Assembly: GCF_042453785.1 (NCBI RefSeq)
Contig: NC_091675.1
Location: 3,546,501-3,610,500, forward strand
Direction: 5' to 3'
DNA: 64,000 nt
Source: Malus domestica
Taxonomy: Eukaryota > Streptophyta > Magnoliopsida > Rosales > Rosaceae
In this document: piece after piece, positions 38,845-49,077 of the stretch
Layout of the letters: every line of letters begins with the position of its first letter
Position numbering within the stretch: the stretch's first letter is position 1
The notes under the pieces: generated by a model
The model's database searches: none
Told to the model about the DNA's origin: nothing
What the model saw: the letters and a program-made list of their open reading frames with translations, nothing else
Position numbers and translations under genes: made by a program

Positions 38845-38983
38845 GGGTAATGCTAGGGAGACCGAATTTTTAAACCAAATGATGTAGATGTTAGTGATTG
38901 AATTATTACTTAAGTACTGATTAACATGCTTATTTCTTATTGATGACACATCGTTTAAAAATTTAATCTCTCTAGCATTTTTC
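38845..38983. mobile_element. 139-bp MITE with near-perfect 9-bp target duplication
   Basis: The ends are GGGTAATGCTAGGGAGACC and, inverted, GAAAAATGCTAGAGAGATT. The next inner bases also pair (AATTTTTAAAC). The flanks ATGTATAAA (38836-38844) and ATGTATAAG (38984-38992) differ at one base. Confidence 0.75.
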
Positions 38984-39188
38984 ATGTATAAGTGTATTAT
39001 GTAACCATAGTTCATGTACGTGTTTCGTTAGGAAAGTGAAAAAGAACAGTTGGAATTTGAAGAGATGGAGAATCCATGAACCCAAAGACCCGAGTAGGGG
39101 ATGATGAGATGGGGATGCTAACGCTACGTTCAAGTAACCAGGGTGCCAATTTCCCCAAAATCCAAAATATATTTACAAAAATCCAATT

Positions 39189-39190
<2 letters not shown>

Positions 39191-39235
<45 letters not shown>
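39191..39235. repeat. (GA)n microsatellite
   Basis: An uninterrupted run of about 22 AG units. RERERE frames across it are artefacts. Confidence 0.95.
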
Positions 39236-39238
<3 letters not shown>

Positions 39239-40165
39239 AGCAAAAGCAAATGCTTTAGGACTTCACTTTCTCTATTCCCATGGGCGAAGATCTGCCTTTG
39301 CCTTTGCCATCACACCCCCATCTTTTTTTTTCTTCATAAATTTCATCTCATTTCATCGTAAATGTTCTTCGGCGATCACTTAGTGATTGAATAATATATG
39401 ACAATTAGATTAGACATCAATTGTAGAGAATATATGTACGTAATTTTATTGTTTTAAACCCAACTCTTGATGTCAAAATCAACGATGAATGACTATGTAT
39501 CATTAATCACCAGATAACCAAGAGAACGGGACTATTTATTTCAAATCATTTCTCAGTTTCTTGCTTTGTCGCTTGCTTGTGATCAGCATCATAGAATCTT
39601 TTCATTTTTCTCTTGCTCTTTTTCTTTCTTCTACCACCTTTTTTTCCCGTTCCTATCAAGCTGTCTGTCAGTCTCCACCTGAGTGTTTGATCATGATCCA
39701 TAAGGTTGCGAATCCCCATTCCCACCTCTCTTTCTTTTCAGAAAAATCAAACTCTCTGTTCCCTCACTTTTTCTCTTTTTTACATCCCGCAGATTGCCAC
39801 CTTCTTATTCTTTCAAGCTTTCTTTTTCCCAACACAAAAACAAATAAGGTGCAAGAGGCGTCACTCATTAAAATTTGCCGAGTTGAATGAGAAATAATCG
39901 CTTAGAAGTGGGTTAGTTCAGTTGGCAAAGATAATGTCTCTGCTTTTTTTTACTCGAGATCAATCATTTATCCCATAAATTAGAATAACTTATAATATCA
40001 TTTAATCCTGTTTTATGAAGAGTCACGTTTTTATTTCCCCTCGTAAAACCAATTCGATTAATTAGTAAAACAAAGAGAGAAAACCAAGAACAAATCTAGT
40101 TCTATACTTGTATTTGCTGTAATGAAACTTGGAAGAGGAAAAAAAAAAAAACCCTACATTGTTAA

Positions 40166-41524
40166 CTACATTATTAAGCCATTAGCAATGGCACGATTTG
40201 TACGAACGTGTGTGGTTTCGTACACCGGAAGCTCTTCAAGGTACCTTTCTTTCCCGATCACCGAAAGGTGATCAAGCTCGAAAAGATCCGAACTCGAACA
40301 ACTAGCAGCATCATCGTCATCACCTTCATCACCGTCACGACAATCTCTGCTCACTAATTCATTCTTTACTTGGTTCCGACGGCAGTCTCTCAAAATCTCT
40401 CTGGCCGCTTCCTCAACTCTTCTGCTTTTCTCCAACACTCGAAGCTTAAGCTCCTCCTCCGCTTTTCTCGCTGGCGATCGACCAATTTTCCATGCGGTCG
40501 GAACAGTGACCGGCATTAGGGTTTGATCCTCCCCTTCGTACAAGCATTTGTGTCCACAAGGCCTGCAATCTTCGTCAACGATCACACTCACCGGGCAGAA
40601 ATGAACCGATCTTTTAACCCCATTTCTCAGTTTTTCTCTTGTAGATGGTGAGTTCTTACTCAAACATGATCTCGAGAACGAAGAGGCCGAAGAACATGTC
40701 GAGTCTTGCCCTGATTTCAGTTTCCTCTCCGCAACCGCTTCCTCATACCCTCCAATTGATGAAGTGCTCTTTGTTTTCTTGGTCTGCCCTGCAGTGAAGA
40801 TCGAATTGAGGAAATTCGCAACGCGACCGCCTGGCGAAAGCGGCTGTTTCACTTTCTTTAGGTTGCTGTAAATCTTCAATGCCCTCGATTTCGACTTAAT
40901 CATACCTTCATCGAGCTTCGGAGTCGGATCCGATGCACAACTGTAGTGGTAGTCATCGAACATGTGCACTTCCCTCTGTTCATAAAACAGAGTCCTCTGT
41001 TTTCTCACTGTTTTTTCCTCTGATTTCACCGACCGGGTCGAGACGCTGGTGCGAACCGGTTTTGGCCGTGGCGGTGCGAAATACGAGGACCTCGACTTAG
41101 ACCCGAACATAGAATCCGCATCCGAGGAGGAGAACCCACCGGAGCTCGAATCAGAGGAGCTAGAGGTGGAGCTGAAAAACATAGCATCGAGATCACGGTC
41201 TAATTTTCGGTCCAATTCACCCAAATGCTGTCTTCTTTGGCCACCAACCTTCTGGCCAACCTTCTTCTCCATCCATTTCTCGATCAAACAAGCTCGGCGG
41301 AGGCTGGCCATCTCTTCTTCTTCCACTGCTCTGCCGCTTTTCGCACCGCTTTTGCTTTGTTTCTTCGGCATTGTTTCGTTGTAAAACATCGAGTCCTCGC
41401 GGTTTCTCGGCGATCCCTCGTCAATCGAACGGTAAATTTTGTCGAGAAGAGAGGATGAGAAAGAAGGATTTTTCTTTTCGTGCCTGTATCTATCTTCCCT
41501 CGGCGTATTTTCCCACCTTGACAT
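40166..41524 (-). CDS. BIG GRAIN 1-like protein
   Basis: A single exon encodes 452 residues from MSRWENTPREDRYRHEKK to TNRAIANGLIM. BIG GRAIN 1 in rice is a plasma-membrane-associated positive regulator of auxin response and transport that affects grain size. Family signs are the N-terminal SFSSSLLDKIYRSIDE, a Ser-rich segment with SSYFAPPRPKPVRTS, the block RALKIYSNLKKVKQPLSPGGRVANFLNSIF, the Lys-rich/Ser-rich middle, and the acidic C-terminal part SSSDLFELDHLSVIG followed by RYLEELPVYETTH. There is no catalytic domain or membrane span. The intronless structure is normal for the family. It is probably one of the longer BG1-like E or D type members; the subgroup is uncertain. Confidence 0.87.
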   Translation of the reverse strand: MSRWENTPREDRYRHEKKNPSFSSSLLDKIYRSIDEGSPRNREDSMFYNETMPKKQSKSGAKSGRAVEEEEMASLRRACLIEKWMEKKVGQKVGGQRRQHLGELDRKLDRDLDAMFFSSTSSSSDSSSGGFSSSDADSMFGSKSRSSYFAPPRPKPVRTSVSTRSVKSEEKTVRKQRTLFYEQREVHMFDDYHYSCASDPTPKLDEGMIKSKSRALKIYSNLKKVKQPLSPGGRVANFLNSIFTAGQTKKTKSTSSIGGYEEAVAERKLKSGQDSTCSSASSFSRSCLSKNSPSTREKLRNGVKRSVHFCPVSVIVDEDCRPCGHKCLYEGEDQTLMPVTVPTAWKIGRSPARKAEEELKLRVLEKSRRVEEAAREILRDCRRNQVKNELVSRDCRDGDEGDDDDAASCSSSDLFELDHLSVIGKERYLEELPVYETTHVRTNRAIANGLIM

Positions 41525-41846
41525 TTTTGTTTGTTGAGAAATAGGCTAGAAAAATGTATAATTTGAGGTTTTTAGCTACAGAACTGTAGCTTTGGTGACT
41601 TTTTTGTGTCGGCTGGGAGAGAATCAAAAGCTGCAGTGGAATTGAAAATAAGGGAGAGAGAGGATGGGCAATGTTTGAGCCAAGCGACCTAATTGGTAAT
41701 TCGACGACTCAATCTTAATGTGTAATTCTGCTTGCCTAATCGTTGCTCATGACATTACAAAAAGTGGTACAAAAAGTGGTAGAATTTTTGGGAATGAAGA
41801 GAAGGACGCATGAACAAATAAAGCAATTGATGCCTGCCTTGTTGTT

Positions 41847-41848
<2 letters not shown>

Positions 41849-41877
<29 letters not shown>
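41849..41877. repeat. (GA)n tract in the 5' leader of the BIG GRAIN 1-like gene
   Basis: About 14 GA units between the TATA-like box and the start codon. The transcript of the minus strand would carry a CU tract. Confidence 0.85.
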
Positions 41878-41878
<1 letters not shown>

Positions 41879-41940
41879 CAATGAGAGCGAAGTGGCACGC
41901 CTTGCAGATGGAGTGAGGAACAGGGCAAGAGAGACGAGGG

Positions 41941-41949
41941 TTATATAAA
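41941..41949 (-). promoter_or_regulatory. TATA box of the BIG GRAIN 1-like gene
   Basis: The minus strand reads TTTATATAA about 415 bases upstream of the ATG. It would give a leader of roughly 385 bases containing the GA/CT tract. Confidence 0.45.
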
Positions 41950-42250
41950 GCTCGACACGCGCGTGCATGTCCACCCCAACTGGAGCCAATGCCAGATTGG
42001 CATCGGATGACGTGGCTTGAAATTTGCCTTTTGATGTGACTAAATTGCCCCTTCCTTTGACCAGGAAATGGCGGTCTGACCCTTTGATGGCTCAACCTTC
42101 CAGTTCGAATTTGAAGCCGTTGATCGTGTTTGGAGGAGGACAAGCAGACAAAGCATTTGTAAACGACAATTGCCGTAAACCCTAGTAATAATTGGCGGGC
42201 CCACGTCTTGTTGTGAGGTAAAGATTTTTATTTTTTACATTTTATTTTAA

Positions 42251-42392
42251 GAAAAATTAACGAAAAGTAAAAAAAAAAAAATTAGTTTTAATGCAAAACG
42301 ATAAATGAAGGTGTAGTGAATAGTACAAAAAAGTAAAAATGTAAATTTTTTGTTAAAAATGAACAGTACCGAAAATATTTCGTTAAAATTCC
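42251..42392. mobile_element. Diverged copy of the recurrent ~154-bp MITE
   Basis: The ends are GAAAAATTAACGAAAAGT and, inverted, GGAATTTTAACGAAATATT. The internal blocks AGTGAATAGTAC and TGAACAGTACCG match the family. A poly-A insertion lies near 42270. The target duplication is not clear. Confidence 0.7.
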
Positions 42393-44012
42393 ATTTTTTC
42401 TAAGATGAGATAAAGTTTTTGTTCGTAGGTAATCTGTGGATTGATGCAAATCTTTTATTAATAATACAATTATATTTTTACATTAAAGACTAAAAAGGAT
42501 GAGAATTTAAAGTACAACAAGTAGAATCGAATTAAAAACTATTACTTATACATGAAGATAAATGCCTCTAATTCATAATATTAGTGTGGCATTTCGTTTT
42601 CTCAACCCTATGTTTTTAAATAAAATAAAAAAGTTAAAACGCTTTTTTGAAGTTGGGGGCCTTCAAGGGCAGATGATTGGAAAGATATTTTTTTAAGTAT
42701 AAGGTATTTAAACAAGTGGAGAAAATGATATATTTTTATATTTTTCTTATTTTATGACACATTAAGTACCTGCTTCGAAATTAGACATTGAAATTTCTCT
42801 AGTTGATTGAGAGTGAATAAATAAGCTAAGTTAATTGAATTATTTAATTGAAATGCATGATAAAGTAAAAGTTTCTCTTTGTACAGTACATTAAAAATAT
42901 ATTGTGATACAATCAGAAAAAACTAGCACAATACACTTTTAGGAGAACGTAGCGCCCGTGATGCAAAAATGTGTCTCACACGTACATGAGTGCATGCGGA
43001 GAGACTAGTTTTTATTGAAATGAGGGCAACTTAAATTTTTATTATTGAGATCATGTTTGGTAGATGAATATAATCCAATATTTTTGTTGGTAATATTCCA
43101 TTTAAAACTATTAATTTCATCAGCGGTTGAGATAGTAATCAATTTTTGGAATTTCGTGGGAATGTTTTATAAAAAGCTATTTTTATTAATTATATTTAAA
43201 AAAAAAAGGAAGGTGTGCGGTACATATTTTAGGTTTCGGATTGAGCTGGCATAATTGATTAATTTTTAGGTAGCAGTCACGGTATACCAATAAGATGAAA
43301 AGGAGATAATTCAATTACAAAATATGATCTTTCCTTTTTTTTGTTTTTTTTGTTTTTTGTTTGCACCTTATATTTTGGTGGGTTTGTTTCTTTTTAAAAT
43401 ACTAAATTTAGTCGTTGAATTATTTTACCTATTATCTTTTTGGTGGAAGTTCAAGTTATTTTCAAAGGTAGGTGTGACATTTTTTGAAAAAAAAAGCAAT
43501 GTTGATAATGTATTGATTCGAGAAACACGATTGCAATACAATTATAACACGATGCTAATTGAGTACATCTTTTTTAGTGACCAAACCCTTAATCTGAAAA
43601 GAATAAGCGCACAAGAAACAAACGTGATTAATCCCCTACATAGCAATTACAATGACCAAAAAACATTCAAACGATTGGGATAACATCTTTTTCTAGTCGT
43701 GTTTTTATGGATTCTTTTTAATCTAAACAAAGGTAATAACAAATCCCATAAACCATTATATTACACTGTTTAGGTAGAACCAAAATGTTAATTAAATTGC
43801 TTACCAAATATGGTACTTTAAATTATATAACCGTCAACGTTTGCAAGTATAGAGAGGTTAATGAGAAAACAAAGAGAAACAGATGGATTTACCAACAAAA
43901 GATGCTTGTGGAAATAACTAAATAATTACAGAATCTTTTTTTTTCTTCAAGTGATTCTTATAAGAGTTGAGGGGCCCATTTTGGTTTTTTATTTAATTAT
44001 GATATTTTGAAT

Positions 44013-44157
44013 GGGTGTGATATCCACACCCCATTTTACTTCTTACACATCTTTTTAATTTTCGGCTGTTGGATCGGATGAATTGAAGAAGATCAACGGA
44101 TAGAAATTATCAAGGGGTGTGTGAGAAGTAAAATAGGGTGTGTGGATAACATACCCC
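44013..44157. mobile_element. 145-bp MITE with 8-bp target duplication
   Basis: Inverted ends of about 35 bases: GGGTGTGATATCCACACCC on the left and, inverted, GGGGTATGTTATCCACACAC on the right, continuing into TATTTTACTTCT on both. It is flanked by perfect TTTTGAAT at 44005-44012 and 44158-44165. The 8-bp duplication suggests an hAT relative. A diverged related sequence lies near 61160-61285. Confidence 0.82.
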
Positions 44158-47060
44158 TTTTGAATTTGAAAGAGGTAAAGCTCTATTACCGGAAATAAAA
44201 TGTAATCATGGAAATTAGCCTTTAACCGCGCGGTTGATTTGTTGAAGGAGCCTGTAAAATTGGCCTTTAAACTTAATCATGGGAATTCAATCGGGGAGCT
44301 TCTAATCACGCTGAAAACGGCTCTCTGGAGGAGCCTTAATGAAGTTCAAAAACTCAACGGGTTGACTTTTACTGAAAGTTCAAACTGATTCCATTTCATA
44401 AGGTTGTGTTACTAATTTATATGTTATAGGATGGATGAACAATTCATATTTTATGCGCTTATACTATTGATGATTGACCGAAATAGAAGGTATAGTAAAA
44501 CACACGTTTATATATGTGTTATAACTTCAAAAGTGAGTTAAGCGTAACATGATGGGTCGATGATCACACTAAAAAATTACTGATATTGGAATTGGAAGTG
44601 CATTTAATTGATTAAACCCCACCCATATCCATTGACAATGATCAATAGCAAATAACCATGTCCACATTAATTATATGAACTAGGCTACGACTTATATTTG
44701 TTCCTTCCTAGTTGATAAAACAAACAAAACCATTAATTAAGATGAAAAGGATAGCTTTGGACTTACATATCAAGATCCATCAAACCCCGCCAATTATATT
44801 ACATGGGAACCAATGATCTGCCCCCCAAACCCTAGCCAGTATCACATGTTTTAGCCACTTTTGTTTGTTCATGTTCATCCATCCAAAGACATATGCTATG
44901 ATGCCTGCAACATCCATAGCCCTTTATGCACCCTAACCGTATGATATAAAGTGATGTGACAACGAAAGGCCTTTGATTTGGTCTCTTAATCGGGTTTCAA
45001 GCAGTATCCCAGCCATTTGGGTTAGTGTTTATAATAAGATACATTGTAAGGTGGCTTCCACCCAACAATTAGATAATGATCTTATGTACTTTCACGATCT
45101 GATGGTCATGGATCTTGTAAAGATTATATATCTATACTGAAAATATTTTTTGACAAAATATTTTTGGAAGCAATATTTAGTATAAATGCAAGCGAAATTT
45201 GAAAAAGTACTTCCTACAAGAAGTATATAACTCATGTTTCATACTTCTTGCAAGAAGCAGTTTGCTTTTGAAATCCAAAATTTTTTTCGCTAAATGCGAT
45301 TTCAGTCATTTTAAAAGCACTTCCAAATGAGCTTTTATATTATAGGGTGGGAGATTTGGGCTATGAGATACAATATGTCATCTGTAATAATTTATAAATT
45401 GAACTTATTATCTACAGATGTAGAACTAAAGACTTCTCACTTGTAAGAAAAGAAATAATATTAGGTAATAATGCTTAATCAGGTCAGTTGAGTTAGAAAC
45501 TTACGGACTAAAGTTCACATTTTTTACTTTGATATCCATCTGTTCATCAAGTATTTCATATAAAAAAACTAGTTTAGATTAAAGATAAAATCAGAAGTTC
45601 ATACAATTAAATCTTCTTGAAATTATTCAAAATATAATCGTTGGACATATAGGTGAATAATACAAATTAATTAACATTCTCAATGGTTCATGTGGATTTG
45701 GTTGCGAATGCGGATGAGATTCATTAAATAATACATGGTATGTAACACATATAATGTAATTAATATTTCAATTGTCAAACTTTAATTTCTACGTAGACAC
45801 ATATAAACATATAAACGTACGTTGCGTACTACGTATTAGGGCAAAAGTTTACCCAGAATACACTCCCAAATTTGCTGTTTTACAACATGAACGTAGCAAC
45901 CAAACAGTATGTTTTGTTAGCATGCATGTTGGGCACCTAGAAAAAGATTGTCATTCATTTGTTTTCACCTTCTTCTGATCTTGTTTTACTGTTCCTTTTC
46001 CTTATTTAGGAGGAGGCGCAAAACGCAGCGTTAAAATCAGCGCAGTACGGACTGTGATTCCATTGGTGGGGCCACTGAAGTTCCAGTTTTCCTACGCAGA
46101 TTTACACGGTCGCGAATAATGGACGGTCAGATTTGAGCATCACGCGTAACTCGTGTGGACCTGACCCTACTCATTGGTTGTGTGTGGGGACCATGTACTT
46201 GCTCTCGATATGTCCAATACGACACGCTCTTCTACACGTGCGAACACGGGGCACTCTTTGTCTTTGGCTTTCTTCACACGCATACGTCATGCACGCTGGT
46301 GTAGTGATATTTATTTCACCCAAGCCATTGTCCTCGCCACGTGTCTAGGCTCTTGAGTCTCTATCTTTGATGGGTGCCACTCTCAATTGCTCTGAAACGA
46401 TGAAGTTATCGATGCATGATACTAGACTCGACGCAGATAAACATTTTACCCTAATCCCTGATCGGTCGTTTGATGATTAGGATGGAATTGCATCGGATTT
46501 ATATTGATTTGGAAAAAATAGCATTAAGTATTAATTACGTACGCATTATGAGTTTAAGTAATAAGATTATGGATACACGTTTGTTTTAAGAGTTTGTTTC
46601 CTTACAGATTGAAAATAATAAAGTAGTTGGGCATGTGTGTATGAGCTAATTTTGATTGTTAATAAACTATGAATTAGGCATGCACCGGTGATTTAGATAA
46701 GCTCGTGCGTGCAACTCAGCCAAGCTAGCACCTAACATATTGATACGTATGTTATCAACTGTAGTAAACAAGGTATCAGGGCCAGCTATATAGTACACAC
46801 AGGCGGTGACAGGCAGGTAATGCAGCTTCTGAATCCAGCTTTTGTCTGCCGTGAGCCTGCGACAATAGAGTAATTAATTGCAAGCGTAATATACAAGTTG
46901 GCAGTAAGCATTATTAGGGTTTTGGGACCCAAACATGCATCTTTGGAGACGTAGAACCACGTGAGAAAGCATGGGCACATCCCTCATAATACCTCATGTT
47001 TGTAGGGTAAATGAACAGTGTTACGACAAACTTGATTTTAATTTCGATGTGGGCAAGAAT

Positions 47061-47079
47061 ATATATATATATATATATG

Positions 47080-47110
<31 letters not shown>

Positions 47111-47120
47111 GTGTGTGTGT
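47061..47120. repeat. Compound microsatellite (TA)n(TATG)n(TG)n
   Basis: Runs of TA, then TATG/GTAT, then TG in direct succession. Non-coding. Confidence 0.9.
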
Positions 47121-49077
47121 CCATCTCTGGTCGCTGTAGGATCGATGAGATGCCCTTTATCGATCTGATCAGATATGCTAAATCTAACATCGATCCAAAA
47201 GTAAGGAGCGAAGTGTTTTGTGTTCGTCTAGGTAGGCAATTGTTGAAGTCGGTCGTTGAATAAGTTTTGGTTAAGTTTATCTATCTCTAAGAGTGGATTT
47301 AACGCTACAATAATAATACAATTAATCTCACATTGTAGGGTTATGCCTTTGTATTGAAACGCGTTGCAGATCAATTGTGGTTACATATGGAGACAAAAGC
47401 ACTTCTCGTATTTAAGTGCACTTACGCTTCACGAGTTCGATTCTCTCCACTCAATATTATCGATTGCTTGGAAGTGCTTCCATGAATAAGGACGAAGCGA
47501 CTTTATTATTATTTTGGACAAGTATGGTTTTGTTTTCTGGTGTGATAATTTGGGTAAATTGGAAGTGGCTTTATCACAATCACGCCAAACATGCACTGAT
47601 ATTGTGAAAGAGATGTGCAGCAGTTGAGGGGAGATCCCGAAGAGGAAGTGAATAATGAACAAAGAGAGAAACTTTGCTCTTTATTTTTTCCCCTTCCCAA
47701 CAAAGCTTGCAGTGGCAGCATATTTTACTGTCCTTGCTGCTGCCTGGGGTTTCGTTTTGTCTTCCTCTCCGAGTTTCCTGACCAGCCAAGTTTCTTTATC
47801 TCTTTCTCTATTCTCCCTCAGATTTATGTCTGGCTGATGAGGAGAGAGAGAGAGTGGATGAGTGATGACTAGGGCTGATGCAGTACCCATGTGCTCGTTG
47901 TATAGCCTGGCTGTTTTCTAGGAGGACTTAGATGAATCGGGGACGTAGGAAGGATGACAATGTTCCAAACCAATTATTCAACCTCACATAAAAAAATTAA
48001 AACACATGATGACACGGTATAGGGTTTAGCATACGACCACTTTGATGTATATCTATTTCATATAAAGATGTGTTTGAGACTGCTTCTGTAAAAGTTAAAA
48101 GTGATTTGTCAACCAACACTTTTATATTGCTCGGTAAAAAGTGTGATTGAGCGCAAACTAAGGATGGATCTACTAACCCTTCGCTATAAGGTTTTTATCA
48201 GACAAATTTTGAAATTTCAAGATCCAAATACTTTTTAAAGAGGCATTTGATAGTTGCTTCTCTAAAACGCATTATTTAAGTTTCTCGCTCAAAGGAAACT
48301 ACAAGCGCTTTTAGCCCTTCCAATTGTTGAAGCAACCACAAATAAGAAACACTCGGAATTGTTTTACAAAAAAGTACTTGAACTCTTAACAAAAATTATA
48401 ACGTGTTTCCAATAAAAACGCTTTACATCAGGACCCTCGTCGGCATAAATACTTCCTACAAAAGAAATCAAAGGAGTCGCTTTCCTGGGGTCTCCATCTT
48501 CACGTGCGGAGTTGAACACCTTATTCCCCTACATTTTCATGGCCCTATTGTTATTTATGGCCTTTTGTAAATTGTCCCCGGCCATTCAATGCCAGGGGCC
48601 AGTACTTTTGTAGAGGCCCTACGGTCCTCCTACTTCCAATATTCTCACCGGACATCCCAATTTACAATGTCGCTGAAAGTCGCAACTCTCCTGCCTTTCA
48701 ATCAAACACAAAGAATAACAGTAAATGGTATATAGTATAATTGCGAGAGGGACGATACTGCGTTCTTTACAATGTTGGAAGAAATCCGTCGGACCAACAT
48801 TGGACATAGAGCGAATCGGCCTTGGTCCAATCCAACCAACTTTTTGTAATCCTAGGCATTACCCACAGACATCTTCATGAGTTTTCCAACTCTGGTTCTC
48901 AACTCCCCAATATCTTGGAGAAGGATTATAATTCGAGTTTACATCGTGCGTTGTTAAGGGTTCGCTTCCCCTTGGTACTAAATACAGACAATAATTCGAG
49001 TTTTCGATTAATAATCACTAGCTCTCATTATTTCTTCCTTCCTTGAGGCACAATACAAATCTTCTACCCGAACGTAA

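Larger units (their letters stand above)
35976..40165. other. Intergenic region between kinase and BIG GRAIN 1-like genes
   Basis: The right part is the 3' flank of the BIG GRAIN 1-like gene and the left part is the kinase promoter. Two MITEs and a GA microsatellite are listed separately. A GC-richer patch at about 36890-37000 (GGCCCTCCCTCAGGGCGCAG) could form a short hairpin but matches nothing I recognise. No gene is supported. Confidence 0.5.
41950..49077. other. Long gene-poor region
   Basis: Seven kilobases of mostly AT-rich DNA. It holds a 154-bp-family MITE near 42251, an 8-bp-duplication MITE at 44013, a repeat related to the ACL5 intron element near 45120-45335, and TA/TATG/TG simple sequence at 47061-47120. 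Two GC-richer islands (about 45990-46440 and 47600-47900) carry no convincing exons; the first contains CCACGTGTC, a G-box/ABRE core, at about 46337. The part from about 48950 is the left end of the omega-amidase duplication unit. Confidence 0.5.

Noticed and set aside
41225-41458. Plus-strand frames inside the BIG GRAIN 1-like gene
   Set aside because: Antisense shadows of a Ser- and Glu-rich coding exon.
47429-47890. Cluster of short frames on both strands
   Set aside because: Mutually overlapping, none with a protein pattern; the region is GC-richer, which makes chance frames longer.
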